Shown: positions 8,105 to 16,134, counted from the first letter of the stretch. The stretch is 24,212 nt of DNA from an uncultured Lachnospiraceae bacterium (GCA_900554205.1 USGM01000046.1:1-24212), one strand, 5' to 3'. Made by a program: numbers and translations. Notes: a model not told the origin generated them from the letters alone.

Positions 8105-9763
8105 ATGAAGAAAATAAGGGCAAAAACGCTTCCGGTGCTGCTGGCGGCTTTCGCTGCGGTCGGGATGTGCGGCTGCGGCGCGGAAAAAGCCGGGGAGAGC
8201 AGCGCGGAACCTATCACCTTTACCTTTTATAATGCGGACGGAACGGAGGACCCGTGGACGGATCCTGTGGCGAAGAAGATCACGCAGGAGACCGGCGTGA
8301 CGCTTAAGACGGAATACCCCTCCAACGGTCTGGACAATATGATTCAGCTCATGGTTGCGACCAGAGAGTACCCGGATCTGATTTTTGCCAAGGGGGACAG
8401 CAATATTCTGATCGACAATGAGGCGCTGATCGACATGTCGGAGCTGATCGAGGAGTACGGGCCGCACATTAAACAGCTATACGGAGAGGAATATGACAGC
8501 CTCCGCTACAGCAAGGAAGACCCTTCGATCTATCAGCTTTGCAGCAACAAGGTGCAGAATGAGGTGCTCTCCACTGCGGGAACGGCGCAGCTGCAATGGG
8601 CAGTTGTGGCGGAGAACGATTATGCGATTCCCCGCACACTGGAGGAATATACGGAGATGCTGCGCTCCTACCTTGACAAGCACCCCTATGTCGAGGGGCA
8701 GAAGGCGATTGGGCTTTCCATCTCCTGCACCGACTGGCACTGGTATACCACGCTGTCCGACCCGGCGGGCTACATTGCGAACGGTTCGACGGACGACGGG
8801 CAGTGGATCGTCGATGAGGACAACAATGTCTATTACAAGCACGCGGCGGCGGGACAGAAGGAGTATTTCCGATGGCTGAACAGTATGTTCTGGGAAGGAA
8901 TCCTCGACCCGGATTTCGCCACACAGACACATGAGGATTATATCAATAAGATTGCCTCGGGCAGAGTGCTGGGGCTGCTCGACGCGGACTGGGACATCAC
9001 GACGGCGGAGAGCTCCTTGAAGGCGAGGGGGCTGTATGAGAGAACTTATGCGGGGCTGCCGGTGACGATCGATGAAACCGTGACCTGCGCGGCGCTCCGG
9101 GAACAGAATCTCGGTGTTGGCTGGGGCATCGGGATAAGCACCTCCTGCAAGGATCCGGTGAGGGCGGTGCAGTTCCTCGACTGGATGTGTACGGAGGAGG
9201 CGCAGGTTCTCCTGAACTGGGGCATAGAGAATGTCAATTATTTTTATGATAAAAATGGGGTGAGATACCGCACGGAGGAAGAAATCCTCGAGGCGGGAAC
9301 GAACCCGAACTATGCGGAGGAGACAGGCGTCGGCAGACATAATTATCCCTTCCCGAGCTATGGAAATATGGCGCTCGATTCGACGGGAAATCATTACACG
9401 ACAAATTCCAGAGAGGAGATTGCCGCCGGATATAACGAGGCGCAGCTTGCGGCGCTGAAGGCGTGGAATGTAGATATGCTGATCGATATTTTCCCGCAGA
9501 AGGAGGTCTTCGAGAAGAAATATTATTCTCCGATCTGGGCGAAGGTGCTGCCGTCCGACATCAAGAACCGGTGTGCCGAGCTGGATGCGGTGGCATGGCC
9601 GGGGCTGATCGACTGTATTGTCTGCCCGCCGGACCGATTTGAGGAGCATTGGGAAAAGCTGCAGGCGGATCTGGTCGAGGCGGGACTGTACGAGGCAGAT
9701 GCCGAGATGACCGGGCTGATCCGGCAGGAGGTGGAATTTCGGAAGGAGCTGGAGAATAAATAA
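8105..9763 (+). CDS. Second extracellular solute-binding lipoprotein, family 1
   Basis: A 552-residue lipoprotein with signal peptide MKKIRAKTLPVLLAAF... and lipobox MCGC (lipidated Cys24), followed by an Ala/Glu/Ser spacer and ITFTFYNADGTEDPW. It is the same broad class as the binding protein at 3730 but clearly diverged, so not a recent duplicate. Both share a 'YGP-I' element after a 'M-(E/D)-L' helix, typical of this family. The start ATG at 8105 has only GAGAATGAGG as ribosome binding site. It lies beyond the terminator at 8014 with just 44 bases of leader and no evident promoter, so it may depend on read-through. No permease genes follow; it may use the permeases at 1255 and 2730, or another set elsewhere. 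Confidence 0.87.
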   Translation: MKKIRAKTLPVLLAAFAAVGMCGCGAEKAGESSAEPITFTFYNADGTEDPWTDPVAKKITQETGVTLKTEYPSNGLDNMIQLMVATREYPDLIFAKGDSNILIDNEALIDMSELIEEYGPHIKQLYGEEYDSLRYSKEDPSIYQLCSNKVQNEVLSTAGTAQLQWAVVAENDYAIPRTLEEYTEMLRSYLDKHPYVEGQKAIGLSISCTDWHWYTTLSDPAGYIANGSTDDGQWIVDEDNNVYYKHAAAGQKEYFRWLNSMFWEGILDPDFATQTHEDYINKIASGRVLGLLDADWDITTAESSLKARGLYERTYAGLPVTIDETVTCAALREQNLGVGWGIGISTSCKDPVRAVQFLDWMCTEEAQVLLNWGIENVNYFYDKNGVRYRTEEEILEAGTNPNYAEETGVGRHNYPFPSYGNMALDSTGNHYTTNSREEIAAGYNEAQLAALKAWNVDMLIDIFPQKEVFEKKYYSPIWAKVLPSDIKNRCAELDAVAWPGLIDCIVCPPDRFEEHWEKLQADLVEAGLYEADAEMTGLIRQEVEFRKELENK

Positions 9764-9778
9764 GAATAATGCAAAGCG

Positions 9779-9815
9779 AAAAAAGGCGCAGCCGGTTCAG
9801 GATCGGCTGCGCTTT
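9779..9815 (-). terminator. Intrinsic terminator for the minus-strand regulator gene, possibly bidirectional
   Basis: GCGCAGCCG (9786-9794) pairs over 9 bp with CGGCTGCGC (9804-9812). Read on the minus strand the stem is followed by a T6 run (the A-run 9779-9784), a good terminator for the response regulator, whose stop codon lies inside the loop. On the plus strand only TTTCT follows, so it may also stop the transcript of the binding protein, less efficiently. Confidence 0.8.
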
Positions 9816-11347
9816 CTGTATTCTGCGGGGCTCATGCCCATGTATTTCTTGAATTTGGTGTGGAAATAATCTGCGTTGCGGTACCCGACCTTTTCGGCAA
9901 TGGTATAAATCTTCGCGTCCTCGTTCAGAAGAAGCTCCTTGGAATGTTCGATGCGGACATGATCGACATAGGAGTTGAAGGTTTCCCCGACCTTTTTATT
10001 GAAGAGCTTTCCGAGGTAGGAGCTGTTGTAGCCGAACAGCGGTGCAATGTTCTCGAGTGTGATATTCTCGGCGTAGTTATGGTTGATGTAATGGAGAATA
10101 TCATCCAGAACACTCTCGCGCGAGGAATTGCCGATTGCTGACATCATGCTTTCAAATTGTTCCGTAAAGTACAGAATGATCTCGTACAGATAGAAGCGGG
10201 AGGTCACAAACTTTATGACATCGGCGTTGCTCGAGAAGGAGATCGCCGTCTGACCGTAGAGACGGCTCATCTTTTCCTTGATGCTCAGGTAGAGATCGGC
10301 GAGAAAGAGCTTGATGTCGCTGATGGAATCCGAGGCATTGTAGAGCTTCTGCTGCAGGTCGTTCAGGGTCTCCGCGACCATATTGCGGTTGAAGGTCTGG
10401 ATGTAGCCCAGCAGGGCAGCAGAGTATTCCGCGAGCAGCTCCGGGCTGATGATGGATTCCGTTCCCTCAAAGACAGGCAGCGACTGATAGCCGATGGTAT
10501 GCTGTGCCTGATCGCAGAAAAAACGTCTGCCGATCAGACGATAAGCCTCCTGGTAGGATTGCGGCACTGCCTCGACGGAGTACACGCATCTGCCGTAGGT
10601 GATGAAAAAGGAATCGAGGGGAGAACCCTTCTGGGGTGTCTTGTCCAGCTCGTAATGCTGCAGCAGTGCATCAAACTTGCCGATTGCGTAGGAGCCCTTC
10701 AGCAGAAAGACATCGTGGTATTCCAGATTCACATAATCGAAGGAATTATTTTCCTGATTGGCGAGCCGGAGCAGGTCGGCGAAGTGATAGGGAGACTCCT
10801 GCGAGGTGTGATTGTACTTCTCACAGATTGCAACCTGATACACATCGGCGCTCATATGAAGGTCTGCCAGATTCTGATCCGCTGAGGAGAGGCTGCCGAG
10901 AAGCAGTTCCTCGACAATGGCGTTCCGCGCCTTCTGACGGTAGTGCTCGACAGCATCGGCGCTTGCGCGGTCAGTGTCCAGCTGCTTTTTAATATTGCCG
11001 AGAATTTCAGAGAGCTCGTCCTCATCGATCGGCTTTGTAAGATAGTACTGGATGCCGTAGCGGATTGCCTCCTGTGCGTATTTGAAATCGGAATAGCCGC
11101 TCAGAATGATGATCTTGCCGTTGTAGCCCGCTTCCCTGGCGCGGCGTATGACCTCAAGACCGGTCAGTCCGGGCATACGGATATCCATGAGCGCGACGTC
11201 CGGCGTCTGTGACAGGATCTTTTCCAGTGCCTGCTCACCGTTCACGGCTTCGTCTGTAATTGTGTAGCCCATCGACTCCCAGTCGAAGAGGCATTTGATG
11301 CCCTCGCGGATGATGGCTTCGTCGTCCGCAATTAAAACGTGATACAT
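9797..11347 (-). CDS. YesN-type response regulator: receiver domain plus AraC-type DNA-binding domain
   Basis: A 516-residue two-component regulator expected to switch on sugar-use genes. I chose the ATG at 11347 (MYHVLIADDEA) because GGAGG lies five bases before it; the ATG at 11359 overlaps that site. The receiver domain (1-120) shows the acidic pair D8/D9, phosphoacceptor D55 in MDIRMPG and K105 in YLTKP. A long middle region (about 130-410) has the undefined fold usual for YesN proteins. The C-terminal AraC domain (about 415-516) shows YNSSYLGKLFNKKVGETFNSY and then IAEKVGYRNADYFHTKFKKYMGMSP. The usual YesM-type histidine kinase partner is not adjacent; instead a HAD hydrolase gene lies 17 bases upstream, so the two are probably co-transcribed. 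By position, likely targets are the transporter genes at 1255-9763. Confidence 0.93.
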   Translation of the reverse strand: MYHVLIADDEAIIREGIKCLFDWESMGYTITDEAVNGEQALEKILSQTPDVALMDIRMPGLTGLEVIRRAREAGYNGKIIILSGYSDFKYAQEAIRYGIQYYLTKPIDEDELSEILGNIKKQLDTDRASADAVEHYRQKARNAIVEELLLGSLSSADQNLADLHMSADVYQVAICEKYNHTSQESPYHFADLLRLANQENNSFDYVNLEYHDVFLLKGSYAIGKFDALLQHYELDKTPQKGSPLDSFFITYGRCVYSVEAVPQSYQEAYRLIGRRFFCDQAQHTIGYQSLPVFEGTESIISPELLAEYSAALLGYIQTFNRNMVAETLNDLQQKLYNASDSISDIKLFLADLYLSIKEKMSRLYGQTAISFSSNADVIKFVTSRFYLYEIILYFTEQFESMMSAIGNSSRESVLDDILHYINHNYAENITLENIAPLFGYNSSYLGKLFNKKVGETFNSYVDHVRIEHSKELLLNEDAKIYTIAEKVGYRNADYFHTKFKKYMGMSPAEYRKRSRS

Positions 11348-11364
11348 AGCGTCCTCCATGGAGA

Positions 11365-12093
11365 TTATATTACCTGTGAAATGGAATCCAGTGTACGGCA
11401 GTCGGCGGGGAGCTCCCCGGTCAGCCCGGGGGACTGGGCGGTGTGGATGTACATGCTGGCGAGCCCATTGTCATGCGCACCCCATGCATCCGCCTTCCAG
11501 TCGTTGCCGATCATCACGCAGGAGCGGGGCTCGAGGTGATGGCGTTCCAGCAGGGCGCGGTAAAAGTGCGGGGAGGGCTTCATATAGCCGATGTCGGAGG
11601 AAATGAAAATGTCGTCAAACAAATCATAGATTCCGAGGGCGCGCAGTCCCGACTCCGTGAACAGGCGCTGCGCGTTCGACAGGAGATAGACTCCCTTTTT
11701 ACGGCGGCGGAGCTCTTCCAGAAGCTCCTTCGCACCGTCATACAGACGGACATAATCCAGTGAGATCGTGCGGTACATCAGCGCCCAGCCGGAGAGCATG
11801 TCTTCGGAGGGGGAGATGCCTTTGGCGGTATAGAGCCGCCGGAAGACGGCTGCAAGGTCGGGCTCGATCTCTGAGAGCGTGACTTCCGGGTAATGTGCGA
11901 GAGCCGCCTCGTGCTGTTCGCGGCGCACGGTGTCGATCAGGGCACAGCAGCTCTTTTTCAGCTCCGCCGGTGTGTAGGCGGCGCCCTGCAGGGTCATATA
12001 CTGCGCCATATATTTCCAGAGGGAGGGCTTGCGTTCGTTGGTGCGGATGTCTACAAGCGTCCCGTATAGGTCAAAAATATAGTTCTGGTACAT
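11365..12093 (-). CDS. HAD-family hydrolase (phosphatase-like)
   Basis: A 242-residue cytoplasmic HAD-superfamily hydrolase. The ATG at 12093 is preceded by GGAGGAACCT and begins MYQNYIFDLYGTLVD; extension to 12135 adds residues without a better site. HAD motif I is FDLYGTL with nucleophile Asp8; the second acid is Tyr, as in haloacid dehalogenases and many YfnB-like phosphatases. Motif II is LLSNAQ, motif III the Lys in YMKPSPHFY and motif IV IGNDWKADAWGA. A helical cap (about 20-100) lies between motifs I and II. A sugar phosphate is a reasonable guess for substrate, given the company, but nothing in the sequence shows it. It sits between lacI (63-base gap) and the response regulator (17-base gap) on the same strand, an uncommon place for a hydrolase. 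Confidence 0.88.
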   Translation of the reverse strand: MYQNYIFDLYGTLVDIRTNERKPSLWKYMAQYMTLQGAAYTPAELKKSCCALIDTVRREQHEAALAHYPEVTLSEIEPDLAAVFRRLYTAKGISPSEDMLSGWALMYRTISLDYVRLYDGAKELLEELRRRKKGVYLLSNAQRLFTESGLRALGIYDLFDDIFISSDIGYMKPSPHFYRALLERHHLEPRSCVMIGNDWKADAWGAHDNGLASMYIHTAQSPGLTGELPADCRTLDSISQVI

Positions 12094-12156
12094 AGGTTCC
12101 TCCGTGTATGCGTTTCCGCAAGTGACGTTGCGCAAAATGCACAGACCGTTATATCT

Positions 12157-13155
12157 TTAAAATGTTCTCCGGGCGGGACCCGCGGAGCCTCGGATGATGA
12201 GGGGCGCGCGGAGCATGACAGAACTGATGGGAAGGTCTGCCAGCAGGCAGGACATGGCATAATAGCCGGTCTTGCCGAGCGCGAGCCGATCCTGACGGAT
12301 TGTGGTCAGCGGCGGGTCGGTGAAGGGCGAAATCGGCAGGTCGTCAAAGCCGATGATGCTCAAGTCCTCGGGAATGCGGATGCCCTTGTCGGCGCACTCC
12401 GTGATCGCGGAGACGGCGCGGACATCGTGGGAACAGAGGATTGCCGTGATACCGAGGTCGTACATCCGCCGCACATGATCCCGCGTAGAATCCGCAATGT
12501 AATAGCCCTGACCGGTGTATTGCTCGTTGATCTCAAGATTGTATTTGGAGAGGGCGTTCAGGTAGGCATTGTATCTCGCCTTGATGATATAGGATTCAAG
12601 TGGCCCGGAGAGCAGACCGATCTTGCGGTGCCCCAGACCTACCAGATATTTTACCGCCTGCTCAAAGCCCTCCTGACTGTCGCAGCCCACAGAGGCAATC
12701 TTCGGGTTGCCGCTGATGCAGTTGTCGTAGAGGACGGTTGGTATCTTACAGGACTTAAAGTCCGACATCCACGGGTCAATCAGGGAAAAGCCGAGGATGA
12801 ACGAGCCGACATAGCCGTTTTGCAGCATATAGACGCTGTAGGGAATTTCGCGCTGGAAATCCCTGTCCACCGGCACAATATCGACCGTCCAGCCCTCCGG
12901 CTCCGCCATTTGCCGGAAACCGAGAATGATGTCGTAACCGAACTGGTTTGGCGTGTTATAGTCCATGTTTTCTATAATAATGCAGAGCTTCTTTTCCCGG
13001 CTCAGCATGCGCTTATTGTTATAGCCAAGCTCTACCGCTGTTTCCAGAATTTTCTTGCGCATTTCGTCACTGATGTCGGTGGCATTGTTCAGACCCTTCG
13101 ACACCGTGCTCTTCGATACACCAAGCTTTGCGGCAATATCGTTTATTGTTGCCAT
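12157..13155 (-). CDS. LacI-family transcriptional regulator
   Basis: A 332-residue sugar-responsive repressor. The N-terminal helix-turn-helix (about 2-55) reads TINDIAAKLGVSKSTVSKGL followed by a hinge helix, and the rest is a periplasmic-binding-protein-like effector domain with the LacI signatures GLGHRKIGLLSGP, TAILCSHDVRA and IPEDLSIIGFDD. AAAGGAG precedes the ATG at 13155. It is transcribed from a promoter (13189-13217) that faces the one for the debranching enzyme, and palindromic sites lie between them. It most likely controls that pair, itself included. The effector ligand is unknown. The protein is of normal length and intact. Confidence 0.93.
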   Translation of the reverse strand: MATINDIAAKLGVSKSTVSKGLNNATDISDEMRKKILETAVELGYNNKRMLSREKKLCIIIENMDYNTPNQFGYDIILGFRQMAEPEGWTVDIVPVDRDFQREIPYSVYMLQNGYVGSFILGFSLIDPWMSDFKSCKIPTVLYDNCISGNPKIASVGCDSQEGFEQAVKYLVGLGHRKIGLLSGPLESYIIKARYNAYLNALSKYNLEINEQYTGQGYYIADSTRDHVRRMYDLGITAILCSHDVRAVSAITECADKGIRIPEDLSIIGFDDLPISPFTDPPLTTIRQDRLALGKTGYYAMSCLLADLPISSVMLRAPLIIRGSAGPARRTF

Positions 13156-13188
13156 AAGATTGCGAAACTCCTTTCTGACTTTTAGTGT

Positions 13189-13217
13189 ATTATATCAAGA
13201 AAAAAGCTCAAAAACAA
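13189..13217 (-). promoter_or_regulatory. Sigma-A-type promoter for the lacI-HAD-response regulator unit
   Basis: On the minus strand TTGTTT (13217-13212) is followed after exactly 17 bases by a perfect TATAAT (13194-13189). The -10 lies 33 bases before the lacI start codon. There is no other promoter-like element nearer to the gene. Confidence 0.7.
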
Positions 13218-13239
13218 GAAAAACGACCGCGAAAAGTAC

Positions 13240-13274
13240 GAAAACGGTTTCTGGGCAGTTTCGAAACCGGGTTT
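13240..13274. promoter_or_regulatory. Cluster of LacI-type (or cre-like) operator palindromes between divergent promoters
   Basis: Three overlapping symmetric elements lie here: GAAAACGGTTTC (13240-13251, central CG with GAAA and TTTC arms), GTTTCGAAAC (13258-13267, a perfect 10-bp palindrome with central CG) and AAACCGGGTTT (13264-13274). A central CG with A-rich and T-rich arms is the hallmark of LacI-family operators. The first element also resembles a CcpA cre site with two mismatches, so carbon catabolite control is possible too. The cluster sits upstream of both -35 boxes, between lacI and the debranching enzyme. Palindromes are seen; the bound protein is inferred. Confidence 0.6.
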
Positions 13275-13280
13275 GGTGCG

Positions 13281-13309
13281 TTGACTGCCCTGTGAATCTG
13301 TGCTACGAT
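13281..13309 (+). promoter_or_regulatory. Sigma-A-type extended -10 promoter for the debranching enzyme
   Basis: TTGACT (13281-13286), a 17-base spacer, then TACGAT (13304-13309) with TG one base upstream of the -10 (TGCTACGAT), i.e. an extended -10. The start site would be near 13316, giving a leader of about 60 bases before the chosen ATG at 13377. The operator-like palindromes lie immediately upstream of the -35. Confidence 0.7.
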
Positions 13310-13376
13310 CATCCCAGAAAGCCTTGAAACAGGCGGAAATATGCTAAAAAATGGAAAATGGACAGAGGGAACGGTT

Positions 13377-15455
13377 ATGAAATTTATTTATGGAAGACAG
13401 GACTTTAAGACCTTTGAGCGGGGAGAGGAAAACTGCTATCTGATGACAAATGGACTGGGCGGATTTTCGGCAATGACGATCGCGGGCTCGTGCAGCAGAA
13501 ACGACCACGCGCTGCTGATGAGCTGTTCTGCGGCGGAAGCGCCGAACCACCGCTATAACATGATCCACAGGCTCAAGGAGAGCCTGAAGCTCGGCGATTG
13601 CAAGCGAGAGATCTGCCTTTCCACACAGGATTTTACGAAGCATGCGGAGAGGGAGGAGGGCTACCGGTATCTGTCCTCCTTCGTCTTCGGGGATTATCCG
13701 GTCTGGCGGTATGAGGTCTGTGGTGTGGAGATTACCAGACAGATCGTCATGGCGCAGGGAGAGAACACGGTAGGGGTCAGCTACACGGTGGAAAACAGAT
13801 CTGACACAAGCGTCACATTGTGCATAAGCCCGCAGCTGGAATTTGTTCCGAAGGGGGAGCTGTTGTCCGGGGAGCAGGAATTTAAGTTTACGTTCGCGGA
13901 AGAAGGAACTGAATATACGGAGGCAGCTGTGCGCTCCAACGGGCGGGAGCTGTATTTCATGACGAACGGCAGAGTGGTTGAGCAGCCGCTTACGTTCACG
14001 ACAAATTTGTTTTATGCATATGACGCCTGTGACGATAGAAGAGAGACAGGCTGCACGGCGGAAAACCACAGTGTCATTTTTGAGATACCGCAGGGAGAGT
14101 GCCTGACAGGAGAAATTATTTACAGCACGGAGTCGACTGCACTGCGACGGATGAATGCGCAGACGGACGGAAGCGCGGCGGAATGCAGCGGGGGTGTTTA
14201 TTCCGGCGTGACCGCACAGATGGCGGAGAGCCTGAAGCAATACAGAAACGACCTTAAGAAGCGAGCGGGGCTTACGGATGAGACAGCACAGGCGCTTGTG
14301 TGTGCCGCAAATCAATTCGTCTCCTATCGGACTTCGACGGACAAGCAGACCATTCTGGCGGGCTTTCCGTTCTTTGAGGATTGGGGAAGAGATACTATGA
14401 TCTCGCTTGTCGGCTGCTGCATTTCAACCGGGCAGTACGAGGTGGCGGAGAGCATATTGAGGACCTTTATGATGTATTGCAGAAAGGGACTGATGCCCAA
14501 CCTGTTCCCGGAGGGCAGAAATGAACCGTGGTACAACACGGTGGACGCCGCGCTGCTGTTCATTATCACGGTGTATGAATATTTCTGCAGGACAAGGGAT
14601 AAATCTTTTGTCATCAGCGCGTGGACAACGATGCAGGAGGTTGTGGAATATTATGCAAACGGAACGGATTTCCATATCGGAATGGACGAGGATGGGCTGA
14701 TTCATGCGGGTGGCGGCTACGAACAGGTGACGTGGATGGATGTCCGCATCAATGATATTCTCCCGACTCCCAGACATGGCAAGCCGGTCGAGATCAATGC
14801 GTACTGGTACAATGTTCTTCGCATCATGGATTTCTTTGCCGGTAAATTCAAGGGCGAGCTTTCGGAAGCGCCCGCGGGTAGGAATTACGCGGACATGGCT
14901 GAACTGGCAGGAAGGAGCTTCCGTGAAAAGTTCTGGAACGCGGAGGCAGGATGTCTGAGGGATGTCCTGACGGGCGAAGAAGGAGAAAGTGCAAAGGCAG
15001 AGACGCAGATCCGCTGCAATCAGATATGGGCGGTTTCCCTGCCGTTTTCCCTATTGGAGCGTAAACAGGAGCGTCAGGTCGTGGAGACAGTTTACCGCAA
15101 GCTGTATACACCGCTGGGGCTGCGGACGCTTGATCCGGCAGACCCGGAGTTCAAGCCCTTTTACGGCGGCAAGCTCATGAACCGCGATCTCGCCTATCAT
15201 CAGGGCACAACATGGGTATTCCCGCTGGGTGGCTATTATCTCGCCTATCTGAAGGTCAACGATTATTCGGAGAGCGCGAAGGCGCATGTCAGGGCGCAGC
15301 TGGAGAGCATCACTGCGGCGCTCCGCGAGGGCTGTATCGGACAGCTGCCGGAAATCTATGACGGGGAGCGACCGGTCTCCTCAAAGGGATGCTTCGCGCA
15401 GGCGTGGAGCGTCGGGGAAATGCTCAGGGTGTACGAGGCACTTGAAAGAAGATAG
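13377..15455 (+). CDS. Glycogen-debranching enzyme, GH133-like amylo-alpha-1,6-glucosidase
   Basis: A 692-residue cytoplasmic enzyme likely to remove alpha-1,6 branches from glycogen or branched maltodextrin. I prefer the ATG at 13377 (AGAGGGA six bases upstream, MKFIYGRQDF...); an in-frame ATG at 13341 is possible. The N-terminal sugar-recognition domain (about 10-290) carries LMTNGLGGFSAMTI. The C-terminal alpha/alpha-barrel (about 300-692) shows GFPFFEDWGRDTM (Asp339), NTVDAALLF, TWMDVRIND, PVEINAYWYN, HQGTTWVFPLGGY and QLPEIYDGERP, all landmark motifs of the family. It has its own promoter and terminator and faces lacI, so probably forms a single-gene unit under that repressor. It acts on alpha-glucan, unlike the beta-glucanase locus nearby, so the repressor may monitor glucose or maltose storage. 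Confidence 0.92.
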   Translation: MKFIYGRQDFKTFERGEENCYLMTNGLGGFSAMTIAGSCSRNDHALLMSCSAAEAPNHRYNMIHRLKESLKLGDCKREICLSTQDFTKHAEREEGYRYLSSFVFGDYPVWRYEVCGVEITRQIVMAQGENTVGVSYTVENRSDTSVTLCISPQLEFVPKGELLSGEQEFKFTFAEEGTEYTEAAVRSNGRELYFMTNGRVVEQPLTFTTNLFYAYDACDDRRETGCTAENHSVIFEIPQGECLTGEIIYSTESTALRRMNAQTDGSAAECSGGVYSGVTAQMAESLKQYRNDLKKRAGLTDETAQALVCAANQFVSYRTSTDKQTILAGFPFFEDWGRDTMISLVGCCISTGQYEVAESILRTFMMYCRKGLMPNLFPEGRNEPWYNTVDAALLFIITVYEYFCRTRDKSFVISAWTTMQEVVEYYANGTDFHIGMDEDGLIHAGGGYEQVTWMDVRINDILPTPRHGKPVEINAYWYNVLRIMDFFAGKFKGELSEAPAGRNYADMAELAGRSFREKFWNAEAGCLRDVLTGEEGESAKAETQIRCNQIWAVSLPFSLLERKQERQVVETVYRKLYTPLGLRTLDPADPEFKPFYGGKLMNRDLAYHQGTTWVFPLGGYYLAYLKVNDYSESAKAHVRAQLESITAALREGCIGQLPEIYDGERPVSSKGCFAQAWSVGEMLRVYEALERR

Positions 15456-15487
15456 CTTCGGCTACCGGTAGGGATGTATTGGAATCC

Positions 15488-15527
15488 AGCCTTCGGATCT
15501 ATAACGGATCCGGAGGCTTTCTTTCTG
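15488..15527 (+). terminator. Intrinsic terminator after the debranching enzyme
   Basis: AGCCTTCGGATC (15488-15499) pairs with GATCCGGAGGCT (15507-15518) over 12 bp with one wobble pair and a 7-base loop. TTCTTTCTG follows. It lies 32 bases after the stop codon and separates the gene from the AT-rich island. Confidence 0.8.
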
Positions 15528-15557
15528 TCAATTTTCTGCTTATTTCGCGGATTTCTT

Positions 15558-15571
15558 TCGACAGCTGTCGA
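15558..15571. promoter_or_regulatory. Perfect 14-bp palindrome in the 5' region of the 126-aa gene
   Basis: TCGACAGCTGTCGA reads the same on both strands, with no loop, so it is better seen as a protein-binding site on DNA than as an RNA hairpin. A partial copy (GCTGTCAG) occurs 20 bases downstream, at 15591. The site lies 87 bases upstream of the start codon of the unknown acidic protein. It is not the SOS box of Gram-positive bacteria (GAAC...GTTC). The cognate regulator is unknown. Confidence 0.5.
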
Positions 15572-15657
15572 TAAAAAGTGACGGTTTGGGGCTGTCAGTG
15601 CAGGGAAATAGTAAGTAAAATAAGATTATAAGAAAGAATGATGGAAGGGGGATTCTT

Positions 15658-16038
15658 ATGTATGAAGTACAAGGCAGGGCAGCGGAAGAACAGAAATACG
15701 AGAGAACTCTGGAGCGTATATGCAGTCAGGACGACTGCTGGGGAGATTGGACAAGCTATACGAAATGCGGTGTTACCATCGGAGCTTACGAGCGGGAGCA
15801 GGCTCTGGCAACGTTAAAACAGATGATTTTAAAGTATGAGCTGGAGATTGATGAGTGGGCATATCTGCGCGGTGAGAGGTTCATGCAGGAGGCAGATAGC
15901 TATGATATGGCGGAGGACGAGAAGATTATACAGGATCTGAGCTATCTTGGGGAGCACATACCGGCATATGCCCTTCTGAGAGAAGGGCGTGCCGAGGAGG
16001 CAGAGGAGCTTATGGATTGGATGAAAAGGCAGAAATAA
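15658..16038 (+). CDS. Unrecognised small acidic protein
   Basis: A 126-residue soluble protein that I cannot assign to a family. A strong GGAAGGGGG precedes the ATG at 15658 and the frame is intact, which supports a real gene. It is rich in Glu, Asp and Tyr, has two Cys residues (in SQDDCW and TKCGVT), and is predicted by eye to be mainly helical, with heptad-like charged stretches in the last half (EEDEK-type pattern, REGRAEEAEELMDWM). There is no signal peptide or membrane segment. It begins 202 bases after the debranching enzyme and 66 bases before the promoter of the AlbA_2-like gene on the same strand. Its function cannot be guessed; the acidic, helical character would fit a small binding partner or regulator. 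Confidence 0.7.
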   Translation: MYEVQGRAAEEQKYERTLERICSQDDCWGDWTSYTKCGVTIGAYEREQALATLKQMILKYELEIDEWAYLRGERFMQEADSYDMAEDEKIIQDLSYLGEHIPAYALLREGRAEEAEELMDWMKRQK

Positions 16039-16056
16039 TTGTACTGAGTATAGGAG

Positions 16057-16078
16057 AATTATTCTTGAAATAATAATT
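16057..16078. promoter_or_regulatory. Inverted repeat over the -35 box of the AlbA_2-like gene
   Basis: AATTATT (16057-16063) and AATAATT (16072-16078) are exact inverted copies separated by eight bases, which include the -35 hexamer TTGAAA. An operator here would block polymerase directly. The gene product has a winged-helix domain, so self-repression is a natural hypothesis. The sequence is AT-rich, so a chance repeat cannot be excluded. Confidence 0.4.
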
Positions 16079-16093
16079 GATTCTTAATATAAT
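16065..16093 (+). promoter_or_regulatory. Sigma-A-type promoter for the AlbA_2-like gene
   Basis: TTGAAA (16065-16070), a 17-base spacer and a perfect TATAAT (16088-16093). The expected start site is near 16100, giving a short leader of about 35 bases before the ATG at 16135. This shows the gene can be transcribed independently of the 126-aa gene upstream. Confidence 0.75.
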
Positions 16094-16134
16094 ATATACA
16101 ACTATTGGTGGATATCAGAAAGGCAGGTGCAATA

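Noticed and set aside
12094..12156. Internal promoter or terminator between lacI and the HAD gene
   Set aside because: CGCAA/TTGCG forms only a 5-bp stem without a T-run, and a TATAAC-like hexamer lacks a convincing -35 partner.
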